From Sorex araneus (taxonomy: Eukaryota; Chordata; Mammalia; Eulipotyphla; Soricidae), in contig NC_073303.1 of assembly GCF_027595985.1 (NCBI RefSeq), positions 366,471,636 to 366,535,635 of the forward strand: DNA of 64,000 nt, written 5' to 3'. Below are positions 11,901 to 20,395 of the stretch, one piece after another. The translations under genes and the position numbers were made by a program. The notes beneath the pieces are model-generated. The model saw nothing but the letters and a program-made list of their open reading frames with translations, was not told the origin of the DNA and made no database searches. Every line of letters starts with the position of its first letter. Positions within the stretch are counted from its first letter, which is position 1.

Positions 11901-13585
11901 CTCCTCTGCCCCCTCCCCTGTTTCTCCTGATCTTCCTCCTCCCTCTCCCTCCCTCCCCTCCTCCCCCTCCCCTTTCCCCTGCTCCATTCTTTTTCTCCCC
12001 CTCCTGCTTTTCTTGTTCATGCTCCTCCTCTGCCCAACCCCACTCCCTCTTTTCTATGACCTAAAACCCGCAGCAGAAACGGTGTCTCCCCTGGTTCTGG
12101 AGACTCGACACTCAAACACTCAAACCGTGGGTGCCAGCCGGGTTGCTTCCTGCTGGAAGCTCTGGGGGAAGCTGTTCCATCCCCTGGGCCTTGGCTCCAC
12201 CCTCTCTGCCCCACTGCCCCACAGCCCCACGCCTCTCCATTCCTAACTCCTGACGACACCTGGCGTGGGGTTCCGGGCGCCCCTGACTGTATGAATGATT
12301 TCCCCTGGAGCTCCTGACCTTCCCTGCGCCCACAAAGACACCTCCCCCCTGGGATTCCAGACGGACAGATGCATCTCAGCTCAGAGTCTGGGCCAGAGAG
12401 GGATGGCTCACTCACGGTGGCAAGGGGGCTAGTAGGGGACCGTGCTGGGGGGCGTGCCAAGGCGCTGCCTACGTGTGCTGAGCAGGACCAGGGAGGGGGT
12501 TCAAAGGCAAAGGCTTCAGCCAGAGAGGAGGAGCGGGCGGCGACATCACCCGTCCCTGGCTGTGGCGCAGGGGCCCCAGGCCCGGCAGGACCAGGGGTGG
12601 GAGCTGGGAGCAAGTACTCAGGAGTGTGAGCGGGGACCAGGCTGGGGTGGGGGTGGCCCTAACCCCGTGTGGCTGGCCGACTCCTAAGGATCCTGGGACC
12701 AGGTGTGTGAGCTTGGGACCCCGGTCTGGGAGCGAGTATCCGGGTGTGGGAGCTGGGACCCTCGCGAAGCCTGGTGGGGCGTCTTTCACGGCCCCTCGTG
12801 ACGCCCGCTGTCCTCAGGTCTGGTGAACCGGCTGCTCTCCTGCCGCCTCTGGCACTTCCTGGCCGACATCAGCTATGCCTGCTACTTGGTGCACCCCGTC
12901 CTCATCATCCTCTACAACGGGCTCCAGGAAACGCCCCTTCACTACACAGACACCAACATGGTGAGCTCCCCGCCCCCCGCCCCTGCTCCCCCTTCATCGT
13001 CGCAACCCCAGGGGGTCAGCCTGGTCACAGCCCGCCCTCCGAGCTGTGTTGGCACCTCCTGCAACCCCAGGGGGTCAGCCTGGTCACAGCCCGCCCTCCG
13101 AGCTGTGTTGGCACCTCCTGCAACCCCAGGGGGTCAGCCTGGTCACAGCCCGCCCTCTGAGCTGTGTTGGCACCTCCTGCAACCCCAGGGGGTCAGCCTG
13201 GTCACAGCCCGCCCTCCGAGCTGTGTTGGCACCTCCTGCAACCCCAGGGGGTCAGCCTGGTCACAGCCCACCCTCTGAGCTGTGTTGGCACCTCTGCCGC
13301 TGCCGGCTCCCTAGGCCTCGTGGCTGTTCCCTTTATTTGAGGGGGGGCGGGGGGCTTCAGCCAGCCCGAGCATTTGACTGATTTCCTTGGGACCCTTGGT
13401 CCGCACACGCACCGGCCCGTGGAGTGAGGCCGCGCCCGCCCTGGCCCTTCTCCCCCCAGCTCTACCTCTTCCTGGGACACTGCTCGCTCACCGTCACCGC
13501 GGGGCTGGCGCTGACGCTGCTCGTGGAGAAGCCGTGGCAGGGAGTGCGGCGGAGCCTGCTGGGGGCCGGGCCTGCAGGACCGTGA
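488..13585 (+). CDS. OACYL: OACYL, O-acyltransferase-like membrane protein, last six coding exons (5' part outside window)
   Basis: Six exons are read by splice sites: 488-567, 2777-2890, 5088-5217, 7609-7795, 12818-12960 and 13460-13585. All introns are GT...AG and the phases agree (2, 2, 0, 1, 0). They join without a stop into 259 residues ending in TGA at 13583. The product matches the C-terminal half of the NRF-6/acyltransferase-3 family: a WYLANDLQ motif near residue 6, several hydrophobic helices, a [12 protein letters not shown] loop near residue 80, and [11 protein letters not shown] near residue 188, typical of the family's late helices. The family comprises multipass proteins predicted to acylate lipids or other small substrates; the substrate of OACYL is unknown to me. 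The position just upstream of SEC11C on the same strand is the mammalian OACYL position. The human copy is, to my knowledge, a pseudogene (OACYLP), whereas these exons look intact. The N-terminal exons lie upstream, so integrity of the whole gene is not shown. Confidence 0.88.
932..2105 (+). repeat. 21-bp minisatellite with an 82-bp higher-order unit
   Basis: About 55 tandem copies of a 20-21 bp unit (GGTTGAGGGGCTTGCACAC-like) lie in an OACYL intron. From about 1265 to 1935 the units form a higher-order repeat of exactly 82 bp (20+21+21+20). The marker CATACC recurs at 1327, 1409, 1491, 1573, 1655, 1737, 1819 and 1901. The G-rich strand is the + strand. Long open frames on both strands here are by-products of the repeat. 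Confidence 0.97.
2389..2494 (-). mobile_element. Old SINE fragment
   Basis: CTGTGCTCAGGGCTC, GTGCTCAGGGGACCATA and GATCGAACCCAGGTCGG in this order are the reverse complement of the tRNA-like shrew SINE. It is diverged and short. Confidence 0.7.
2777..2890 (+). CDS. OACYL: OACYL coding exon B
   Basis: Acceptor TTGGCAG ends at 2776. The donor at 2891 is GTACCC, weaker than the other donors. The first base completes a Lys codon begun in exon A. The exon encodes a basic SRR followed by a long hydrophobic helix ([20 protein letters not shown]). It ends in phase 2 and matches exon C. No stop occurs in the chosen frame. Confidence 0.75.
3482..4372. repeat. Polypurine tract (GGAA)n/(GGGA)n with about 200-bp internal duplications
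   Basis: Almost pure purine for about 0.9 kb in the OACYL intron between exons B and C. Besides simple GGAA and GGGA runs, a block containing GGAGGGAGGAAAGAAGAACATA recurs at about 3728, 3932 and 4120. The tract therefore grew by segmental duplication as well as slippage. Confidence 0.97.
5088..5217 (+). CDS. OACYL: OACYL coding exon C
   Basis: Acceptor TCCCCAG ends at 5087 and donor GTGAGG starts at 5218. The first T completes a Ser codon from exon B, and 43 codons follow. The exon encodes [20 protein letters not shown] and then a hydrophobic stretch ([12 protein letters not shown]). The KPYCR-GPFLLG pattern is characteristic of the family. The exon lies between a purine tract (3482-4372) and a pyrimidine tract (5318-5745) that are complementary in type. 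Confidence 0.88.
5318..5745. repeat. Polypyrimidine tract (CCCT)n/(CCTT)n
   Basis: Pyrimidine-only on the + strand for about 430 bp, starting 100 bp after OACYL exon C. CCCT repeats come first, then a pure CCTT run near 5553-5630. It is the complement in type of the purine tract at 3482-4372. Confidence 0.97.
5747..5895 (-). mobile_element. Old SINE
   Basis: Reverse-complement SINE order: GCTCAGGGCTTACTCCTGGC, then GATCACTCCTGGTGGGGCT, then ATCGAACCCAGGTCTG, ending near CTGCTGTACTGTCCC. It directly abuts the polypyrimidine tract. Confidence 0.8.
6205..6290 (-). mobile_element. SINE fragment
   Basis: Contains GGCGGTGCTCGGGGCTTGCTC and GGGTGCTGGGGATCGGGCA. It resembles part of a reversed old SINE, with both ends missing. 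Confidence 0.45.
6785..7040. repeat. Unclassified dispersed repeat, copy 1, with a 42-bp tandem duplication
   Basis: This stretch aligns by eye with 23500-23705. Shared landmarks in order are ATTGGGG, TGCACACG, ATTAGCAT, AGTATGT-TTTGG, GTGAGACAG and CACCAA-TGGCTGG. Within it a 42-bp unit is exactly duplicated (6890-6931 and 6932-6973). It may be an old LTR or DNA transposon; class not determined. Confidence 0.6.
7061..7232 (-). mobile_element. Young SINE, first of a tandem pair
   Basis: Full reverse-orientation SINE: T-run, GGTCAC, GGGGTTACTCCCGGCTCATG, CCATATGGGATGCTGGGAAT, ending CGCTCCAGCCCC. It is flanked by CATCTCTCTC at 7051 and 7233. A second SINE in the same orientation follows immediately. 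Confidence 0.93.
7243..7432 (-). mobile_element. Young SINE, second of a tandem pair
   Basis: Full reverse-orientation SINE with a poly-T head (7243-7257), GCTTTTTGGGTCACACCCAG, GGGATCGAACCCGGGTCGG and TATCGCTCCGGCCCC. It is flanked by CATCTCTCTC at 7233 and 7435, the same decamer as the left neighbour. Confidence 0.95.
7609..7795 (+). CDS. OACYL: OACYL coding exon D
   Basis: Acceptor CTCCACAG ends at 7608, with a second possible AG six bases downstream at 7613-7614. Donor GTAGGT starts at 7796. The exon encodes two hydrophobic segments ([20 protein letters not shown] and [18 protein letters not shown]) separated by a polar loop. It ends in phase 1. Using the second AG would drop two residues (Ala-Gln), a possible NAGNAG-like alternative. 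Confidence 0.85.
8897..8936. repeat. (TG)n microsatellite
   Basis: About 20 uninterrupted TG units. Confidence 0.98.
9718..9935 (+). mobile_element. Possible ancient LTR (MaLR/MLT1-like)
   Basis: TGAATAATGACCCCC, then GATGCGATTAAATGAAGG, GTCTTGGATTCCTTGGGTGGG and CATCGTCACAAGAGGAAGCC occur in the order known from ancient mammalian LTRs of this kind. It is strongly diverged; identified from memory of the consensus only. Confidence 0.4.
10546..10719 (-). mobile_element. Old SINE
   Basis: Reverse SINE: GTTTTGTTTTGGGCCCACACC, GCTCAGGGCTTACTCTTGGC, GGGGATTGAACCCAGCTC, ending CTCTGGCCCC. Confidence 0.85.
11330..12052. repeat. Polypyrimidine tract rich in CTTCCTCCT
   Basis: About 0.7 kb of nearly pure C/T on the + strand, built from imperfect units of TTCCTCCTCCTGCTCCTTCT type. 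It begins soon after an unremarkable purine-rich stretch (10850-11150). Confidence 0.95.
12818..12960 (+). CDS. OACYL: OACYL coding exon E
   Basis: Acceptor TCCTCAG ends at 12817 and donor GTGAGC starts at 12961. The first two bases complete a Gly codon. The exon encodes [20 protein letters not shown] and then [20 protein letters not shown], ending in Met in phase 0. The SYACYLVHP segment is strongly conserved in this acyltransferase family. Confidence 0.9.
13003..13297 (+). repeat. 59-bp tandem repeat, five copies
   Basis: A unit starting CAACCCCAGGGGGTCAGCCT and ending GGCACCTCCTG repeats with a 59-bp period (13003, 13062 and onward). It lies in the last OACYL intron, 43 bp after the exon E donor. 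Copies differ at only a few bases, so it is recent. Confidence 0.95.
13460..13585 (+). CDS. OACYL: OACYL terminal coding exon F
   Basis: A pyrimidine-rich acceptor ends at CCCCAG (13459). The exon encodes 41 residues beginning [20 protein letters not shown], a final transmembrane helix, then [15 protein letters not shown], and stops at TGA 13583-13585. A short basic tail after the last helix is usual for the family. No canonical AATAAA was identified close downstream, so the 3' UTR end is not placed. Confidence 0.88.
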   Translation, partial: LYLFLGHCSLTVTAGLALTLLVEKPWQGVRRSLLGAGPAGP

Positions 13586-14261
13586 ACGCTGCGCCCGGCG
13601 GGAGGCAGGTGTGCAGGCCCCGTGGCGTGGCGGGGGCGCAGAGCCCGAAGACGGGGTGGCCTGCTCAGGCGACTGTCCATTTGTCCCTGGACAGGACAGT
13701 GAGTCTTAATCTGCCCTCAACCTGCTGCTCTGTATTTCACAGGCAAGAGTTCTGAGTGCTTACGGGGAGCACTGTTCTCTGAGCATCTTTTCCATGGCCC
13801 GGCAAGTGCCCTCGCATATACTCTTTTTCCGTAAGGAGGGTCAAAAGTCCAGATTTCCTTTGGCCTCGCCTGGCATTGATTGTTCCCTCTCAGTGATCGT
13901 AGAAAAATATCAAACGTGGTGGATTAAACGTAGCGCGGGCAGTGAAGTCGCTTTCTCAGCGGAATCACAGTGCATTGCTTCCCACGCCGCGTCCCGCTGC
14001 GCCGTGACGTGGAGCCCTTTGCAGGCTGGCGACTGTCCCCGGGGAGCACAGGATGATGGGCTCGCAGGTGAGCACAAGTCACGGGTCTGGTGTTAAAAAT
14101 CCTGACACTCTTCATCTTTGCAGTGCGTGGTCACTGCCTTGGGGGGGGGGCGTTTCTGTCTCTTGGGAAAGCTGTGTCCAGTCCTAATCCTCCTGAGCCT
14201 TTTGAACAGACCTAACCTAGTGTGACTGGCGTCTGCATAAAAATCAAGTATGTGTGAGGGG

Positions 14262-15084
14262 AGGGGGGAGCGGAGGGCAGTTAGGATAGAGAAGGGAGCA
14301 CTATGCAGGGACAGTTGGAAATGATCACTCTGCACAAGCACTGAGTGTGGACAGGAGGTCAAGGGATATACATGAGAACCTTGCAGTTCTGTGTTGCAAA
14401 CCATAATGCCCTGTGGTGGGGGGGGGGAAGAGAGAGAGGGAGAGAGAGAGAGAGAGGGAGGGAGGGAGGGAGGGAGGGAGGGAGGGAGAGAGAGAGAAGA
14501 AGAAAGAGAGAAAGAGGGAGAAACGGAGAGGGAGGGAGAGAGGGAGGGAGAGAGAGGGAGAGAGAGAGGGGATGCAGAGAGGGAGAGAGGGAGGGAGAGA
14601 GAGAGGGAGAGGGAGCGAGGAGAGAGAGAGGGAGGGAGGGAGGGAGAGAGAAGAAGAAAAAGAGAGAGAGAGAAACGGAGAGGGAGGGAGAGAGGGAGGG
14701 AGAGAGAGGGAGAGAGAGGGAGATGCAGAGAGGGGAGAGAGGAGGGAGAGAGAGAGGGAGAGGGAGCGAGGAGAGAGAGAGGGAGGGAGGGAGGGAGAGA
14801 GAGAGGGAGAAGGAGCGAGGAGAGAGAGAGGGAGGGAGGGAGGGAGAGAGAGAAGAAGAAGGAGAGAGAGAGGGAGAAACGGAGAGGGAGGGAGAGAGGG
14901 AGGGAGAGAGAGAGGGAGAGAGAGAGAGGGAGGGAGAGAGAGACAGGGAGGGAGAGAGAGAGGGAGATGAAGGGAGGGAGAGGGAGAGAGGGAGATGAAG
15001 GGAGGGAGAGGGAGAGAGGGAGATGCAGAGAGGGAGAGGGAGAGGGAGAGAGAGGGAGAGGGAGGGAGAGAGGAGAGAGAGGGT
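14262..15084 (+). mobile_element. L1 3' UTR fragment with expanded (GA)n/(GGGA)n tract
   Basis: 14262-14426 is the reverse complement in content of 43150-43300 (shared landmarks include ATGATCACTCTG, TTGCAAACCATAATGCCC). The polypurine tract 14427-15084 follows, a layout also seen in the L1 copy at 42050-43310. I infer an L1 3' UTR in sense orientation whose internal purine tract has expanded. The tract contains about 180-bp segmental duplications (GGGATGCAGAGAGGGAGAG and similar). Confidence 0.65.
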
Positions 15085-15204
15085 CTGCACTCAGGAATCA
15101 CTCCTGGCGGTGCTCAGGGGGACCCTATGGGATGCTGGGAATCAAACCCGGATCGGCCGTGTGCAAGGCAAATGCCCCACCCACTGTGCTGTCACTCCAG
15201 CCCC
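15085..15204 (-). mobile_element. SINE, truncated at its 3' end
   Basis: CTGCACTCAGGAATCACTCC through TGTCACTCCAGCCCC. The A-rich tail half is missing at the junction with the purine tract. Confidence 0.9.
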
Positions 15205-15674
15205 CCAGAAGTGTATTTTTAAATTTAAAATAAAGACCTCTCCCCGTGGTGGATGCTTCCAGAAGCCCAGCTGCAGCCCTCCTTGAAGTGCTCCTGGGGG
15301 CTTGGGTCTCTGGAGTCTGGCGTTTCCTCTGTGGGACCTCCCCGAGGGACCCCAGTCAGGCCTGCCGTCGGGAGGGCTACAGTGCTCGTCTCTGAAGCAT
15401 GCTCCTCCCCAGCTCTGCCCCGGCAGGCTTGGGGCCCGTCAGGGGGCCTGTGTGGGCCCAGCGAGTGAATGCTCCCCCCCGCCCCCCCCCCCAGCCCCTG
15501 GAGACGCTCCTGCCGGGCTCCCTCTGGCACTGACCAGCTGCAGAAGGTTCCATCCCACTCCCAGTGTCGGGTCCACTTCTCGGCCACCTCTGCTCACCCC
15601 ACCCCTCAAAGGCTGTTTTCTGTCCTTTGGGTTTTGTGGCCCTCCAGAAGTACTTCATTTCAAAATGACTTCAA

Positions 15675-15877
15675 GGGGCTGGAGTGATAGCACAGCGGGT
15701 AAGGCATTTGCCTTGCACGTGGCCGACCCGGGTTCGATTCCCAGCATCCCATATGGTCCCCTGAGCACGGCCAGGGGTAATTCCTGAGTACAGAGCCAGG
15801 AGTGACCCCTGAGCATCGCTGGGTGTGACCCAAAAAGCAATAAAATAAAATAAAATGAAATAAAATAAAATAAAATA
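15675..15877 (+). mobile_element. Young SINE with (AAAAT)n tail and target duplication
   Basis: It starts GGGGCTGGAGTGATAGCAC and has GGGTTCGATTCCCAGC as B box. The tail is an AATAA-type repeat. Flanks AAATGACTTCAA (ends 15674) and AAACGACTTCAA (ends 15890) form the target-site duplication. Confidence 0.95.
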
Positions 15878-15899
15878 AAAACGACTTCAAGCATTTAGA

Positions 15900-15990
15900 C
15901 AAGTCAATACAACACGTTACTGGTGCCCACTCGAACAAATCGATGAGCAGCGGGATGACAGTGACAGTGACAGTGACAATACAACACAAC
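15900..15990 (-). mobile_element. Second SINE-like unit fragment (GTAACGTCTCC family)
   Basis: GTTACTGGTGCCCACTCGAA and ATCGATGAGCAGCGGGATGA correspond in reverse to units at 35713-35870 and 53761-53870. It ends in a triplicated ACAGTG motif. Confidence 0.6.
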
Positions 15991-16546
15991 ACTTGGAGCG
16001 CCAGTCAGTCCACCCTCCCCATTAAATGAGCCCGGGGCCAGCGCAGGCACCCTCTCCTCAGGATGGGTTGCTTTCGTTTGTTTACGAAACAAAGCCTTGG
16101 AAACACAGCTGGAACTCTCCCGCGTTCCTACCTCCCTTCTCCCCCAAGCTCCATCCACGCTCTCTTATTCTCTGCCAGCGGCGGCTGTGTCTGCACATGG
16201 TCCCCGGCACTTGCTTTGTTCTAGGCCTTACTGCATGGATCTGCGTTGTTCGCTCCCTTCAGAACACGATCTCCCCCAATGCACCGTCATCTCGCCAGCC
16301 AGTACATTTGCAGTGCTCCTGGCGTCCCACTGTTTGCCCGTGAAACAGACGTTTACCCCTTCCCAGGTGTGAGCACATGTCTGGTTCGTTTCCATTTCTC
16401 CCTTACTGCTAACAGGCTGTCACTGTGTTTCCTCCTGGCGCTGGCATGGGGAGAGCCATGGCGGGGTGTCTCTGTGTCTGTGCCCGTGGTAATGTCCCCG
16501 ATTTGCTTGCTGGCCTTGCTCTTCCCCTTTTTTTCTTTTTCTTTTA

Positions 16547-16672
16547 TTTTTATAAAATTGTCCACAATAATGTATTACATTCAATATTCCAACACTAATC
16601 CCACCGCCATCACACCTTTCCACCACCATTATTTCCAATTTTCACCACCACCACCCAAGCCTACCCAGTAGC
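16547..16672 (-). mobile_element. L1 3' end fragment
   Basis: TTTATAAAATTGTCCACAAT, ACCACCATTATTTCCA and related text follow the pattern of other reversed L1 3' ends here (tail, then cacaa/gttac, then caccagtgccc-like). Confidence 0.5.
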
Positions 16673-16746
16673 TGGCCCCGAATGATTTATTTTGTATAGC
16701 TTGTTCTGAATAATCTGCTAAAAATGATCAAAGTTTCCTTAGAAGA

Positions 16747-16918
16747 GGGGCTGGAGCGATAGCACAGCGGGGAGGGCGTTTGCCTTGCACGTGGCCGACC
16801 CGGCTTTGATTCTCAGCATCCCATATGGTCCCCCTGAGCCCCGCCGGGAGTAATTCCTGAGTGCATGAGCCAGGAGTAACCCCTGTGCTTTGCCGAGCGT
16901 GACCCAAAAAGAAAAAAA
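16747..16918 (+). mobile_element. Young SINE with target duplication
   Basis: Full SINE starting GGGGCTGGAGCGATAGCACA, with a poly-A tail at 16909. Flanks AAGTTTCCTTAGAAG and AAGTTCCCTTAGAGG are the duplicated target. Confidence 0.95.
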
Positions 16919-17676
16919 AAAGTTCCCTTAGAGGAAAGTGCATGAAGATCGTTGCATCTCAGCCTGGAGCCGGTAAGCCCTCGCAGAAGAGGGTCCCTAA
17001 CGTGCGGCTGCAGGTTGTTTGCTCCCTGTCTTTCCCCTCTTTGGAACAAAGTGCTGGTCTTTATCTCAAGCTCCAGTGCCGGCATGCGCTTGGTTGTGGC
17101 TCTCACACTCAGCGGCACATCTGGACAACTGCAGTTGTGCACATGCAGCCGCACGTCAGAGACTGTGGCCTCGGTCTGACCCGGATAGAACAGCCCCGAC
17201 AGGGCGCATGGAGGCAGCAGTAGGGACCCAACCCACAGCGTCACACGCAGGCAGATGCCCTTAGCCACCAATCCGACCCCGGGGGTCTCACCACATGGTT
17301 TTCTAAAGCTTTTTCACCGGCTGACACCTTCTTAGAGGGGAGTAGTTGCTGGCCCTCAACATCCTCCCGGCACTGGGGATGGGTGACCTGTCCATCCCTG
17401 AGGAGTCCTAGTGGTGGTGACCTCCCCCTCCCCCATGCATGTTGCCATCCAATGCCTAGCAGGAGCACTTTCCACAGGAGCAGGGCCCTGAGCCTTCCCT
17501 CCGTTGCTCTTTCTTCCTCCCCCTGCTTGTCTTTGCTATCCTGAGAGCACTCCTTCGTATTTGGGAACTGATCAGATGCCAGCAACTTGCAAATGCTTTC
17601 TCCTGGGCTGTGGTCCCTCTCTATGTGTTTTCCTTACGGAATACCTTTTCTTTTCTTTTTAAAATGCGTTATTTGA

Positions 17677-17850
17677 GGGGGCTGGAGCGATAGCACAGCA
17701 GGGAGGGCGTTTACCTTGCACGTGGCCGACCCGGGTTCAATTCCCAGCATCCCATATGGTCCACTGAGCACCGCCAGGAGTGACTCCTGAGTGTACGAGC
17801 CAGGAGTAACCCCTGTGCATCACCGAATGTGACCCAAAAAAGCAAAAAAA
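17677..17850 (+). mobile_element. Young SINE with target duplication
   Basis: GGGGGCTGGAGCGATAGCAC to the A-rich tail. Flanks ATGCGTTATTTGA and ATGTGTTATTTGA form the target-site duplication. Confidence 0.95.
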
Positions 17851-17879
17851 TGTGTTATTTGATTTCTTTCTTTCTTTTT

Positions 17880-18130
17880 TCCTTATCTAAACACCACAGT
17901 TTACAAAGTTGTTCATAACGCAGTGGTCATGTGTAACCAAGGTCCTAACACCAACTCCTCCACCACTGTCCCCATTTTCCCAAGCACCCCCAAGCACCCC
18001 CCAAAAAAAAAACCCTCCAAGAAAATTTGTGAAAATTATTCTATCTCATCATGGTGTGGTTAAGTCCTTGTCTGAGTGTTCATAAGTCTGTCTGGTGCTA
18101 GTTGAGCCTTCTGTTGTTGATGTTTGCTGA
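17880..18130 (-). mobile_element. Possible L1 3' end, diverged
   Basis: ACAGTTTACAAAGTTGTTCATAACG and CTCCACCACTGTCCCCATTTTCCC resemble the reversed L1 3' ends elsewhere in the window. The boundary with the LTR-like block further right is not clear. Confidence 0.4.
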
Positions 18131-18559
18131 GCTAGTGGGCTCCCGTGCCGTTTTCCATCTAATCTGGTGCTCTCCTACCGGGCTGTCGGTATGGTGGAAG
18201 GTGTGTGGTGTCCCATGGCTGTGCATGTAACCATACACTCTAGGGATTCCGGGGCCTATAGGACTGGGCCAAGGACTGGATTTACCTGGTGGTGGCTGCT
18301 CGGTGTGGGTGTGGCTTCCAGGGCTTCCGGAAGTGCGGGGGCAAGGGAGGAGGCTGCCTGACCCCACTCCGAGAATTTTCAGAATCCTCAGAATTTTCAG
18401 CTTGAAACCCGGTGTAGCTGGAAATTCCGCTAGGTTGGTTCTCTGCAGAGATCACGCATGCAGCAGTGGAGCCGGGCCGTTGGCAGGTGGCAGCTGTGAG
18501 GGTGGGGTGATGGGGGGGGGTGAGTCTGCTAGGACTTCAGCAGGGTGGGGTGTCCGATC

Positions 18560-18702
18560 CCGCGGGACTTGGTCAATGTGGGTAGCCGGGAGAGGGTACT
18601 CGAGTGAAAAGGAGACGGACACAAGAAGAAAAAGACAGACACAGACAGACACAAAAGAATGGGAGCAAGCTCCAATTTTATTTCTCTTAAGCTAGTTTTT
18701 TT
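18560..18702 (-). mobile_element. Possible ERV LTR R-U5 segment
   Basis: On the minus strand the order is AATAAAATTGGAGCTTGCTC, a CT/TGTC-rich stretch, then TCGAGTACCCTCTCCCGG and CTACCCACA. A poly(A) signal followed by a short TG/CT-rich U5 ending in ACA is typical of class II ERV LTRs. U3 is not delimited. No coding ERV sequence was seen. Confidence 0.45.
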
Positions 18703-18834
18703 TTTAGTTGATTATATGAGGAAGTGGGCAGAAGGGGGGAATAGCAAAGAATGCAAAAGTTCAGTGAAACTGGATGTGGGCCCTGATGGCAGTTACCCTG
18801 GGCATTGTTCTGCAACCTCCACAAGGTACTTTGA

Positions 18835-19013
18835 GGGGCTGGAGCGATAGCACAGCGGGTAGGGCGTTTGCCTTGCACGCGGCCGACCCGGGTTGATTCC
18901 CAGCATCCCATATGGTCCCCTGAGCACCACCGGAGTAATTCCTGAGTGCATGAGCCAGGAATAACCCCCAAGAATCGCTGGATGTGACCCCCCCAAAAAA
19001 AAGCAAAAAAAAA
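18835..19013 (+). mobile_element. Young SINE with target duplication
   Basis: GGGGCTGGAGCGATAGCACA to the poly-A tail. Flanks AGGTACTTTGA and AAGTACTTTGA. The B box lacks one base (GGGTTGATTCC). Confidence 0.95.
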
Positions 19014-19019
19014 AGTACT

Positions 19020-20185
19020 TTGATATTTTTCCCAAGAAGCAGTTGTTCCTTAGTTACAGGTCAGGTTGTACTGGCATATTGGCTCCCAGGCACTGGTTCC
19101 CGGCAGTGGGGACTTGGCCAGCTCCCTCCTGAGGACACCCCAGACTTTCAGCCAGGAGACGGTGCTCCTGAGGGTTTTGGTGGCTTGCCCTGCATCTCTT
19201 CAGAGATTCAGTCGTGAGTCTGTAAAGCTGGTGACAGAGGAGCTTGCATGGGGGTGGCTGTGTCCCCCTGCCCCATCACGTTCCCCCTTTAAGCTAATGT
19301 CTTCCTTTGAGATCTATTTATTCTTGTACCCCCACGTTGTCCTTCCCTGCGTTGTCTGGCTGCATTTCCTGACCCCACACACCCTCTTACGTTGTAGGGC
19401 TCATCAGGTGCCACCAGAGGTCCCCGCTGTGCGGGATGACGGATGGCAGAGCATCCAGGCGCATGCCAGCACACACGGGGCCCCGGGGATTCGGGCTTGT
19501 GAACATGGGTGTGCAAAGAGGCGCTTCACGCCCCCGCGCTGCCCTCCAGCCCCACGCGTTGCTTTTCAGGGGAGGGAAAGTGACCCACCCTTTCGACGTG
19601 TACTCTGAGTCTGGTTCAGGACAGTCACAGGAAATTTCTTTTATAGTTCCTCTGTTCTCCGGCCTCACGGTCTCTGAGTTCTTTGTTAAGGCAGGTGTAA
19701 GGTTCCCAGAAACAGAAAGTGCTGGCAACTGGACCGAGGCTGCCGCTAGCCCCCGGCTGTCCTAGCACCCTCCGGGTTGGGTGTCACCGCTTCGGGCAAC
19801 ACGGCTAACCACGCCATTGTCCATCACGGGCAGTGTGGGAAACGCCGTCTCACTGAGAACAGAAGGATAGCCCCAGTACTGGGAGCCGTGGGGGTCTGCC
19901 CTGTGGCCATCCGCTGGCAGAGAAATGATGCTCCCGGGATGGAAATCTGAAGCACTAGTGACCCCTAGTGCCACACAAAGGCAGAGGGAGGGGTCAGGGG
20001 CTGAGGGCAGGGCACAGCGCTGTCAGCTGGACCTTGCAGGAGCAGGATGGTGACAGGACCCTGAGGGGACGCCAGCAGGATGGTCCCCAAGATGGGCTGG
20101 GAGGGAGGGGAGGGGCTGGAGGAGGAGCTGAAGAAGGAATAGGAGGAGGAGGGAAAGGAGGAGTAGAGGAGCAGGAGGGAGAGGG
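19020..20185. other. Intergenic stretch without recognised gene
   Basis: Unique-looking sequence with short open frames only. No repeat or conserved coding pattern recognised. Confidence 0.6.
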
Positions 20186-20395
20186 GGAATCTCTGTCCCT
20201 TTCTCTCTCTATCATCTCTCCCTCCCTCTCGGTCATCTCTACCTCTGTCCCTGTTCCTATCATCTCTGTTTCTCTATCTGTCTCATCTCTATCTCTATCC
20301 CTATTTCTATCATCTCTTTCTATTCCTCTCTCTCTCTCTCTCTCTTTCTCTCTTTATCTCTCTCTCTCCTCTATTTCTATCTCTGTTCATGAACA
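20186..20395. repeat. TC-rich low-complexity tract
   Basis: Mostly CTCT/ATCTCT repeats, interrupted. Confidence 0.9.

Larger units (their letters stand above)
7796..12817 (+). other. OACYL intron between exons D and E
   Basis: This 5-kb intron holds a (TG)n microsatellite, a SINE, a possible old LTR, and the long TCC-rich tract. The stretches 7796-8890, 8940-9715, 10060-10545 and 12060-12817 show no recognisable gene or repeat. Confidence 0.7.

Noticed and set aside
10948-12246. 432-codon open frame rich in Ser, Pro and Leu
   Set aside because: Runs through the TCC-rich tract where stops are rare; no domain or splice context. The frame at 27693-28802 is rejected for the same reason.
13003-13297. 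CRISPR-like regularly spaced repeats
   Set aside because: The host is a mammal and the 59-bp units are head-to-tail without unique spacers. The 20- and 21-bp arrays likewise have no spacers.
15675-15760. Possible tRNA gene (GGTTCGATTCC)
   Set aside because: The B box belongs to the tRNA-derived SINE. No separate cloverleaf or isolated tRNA was found.
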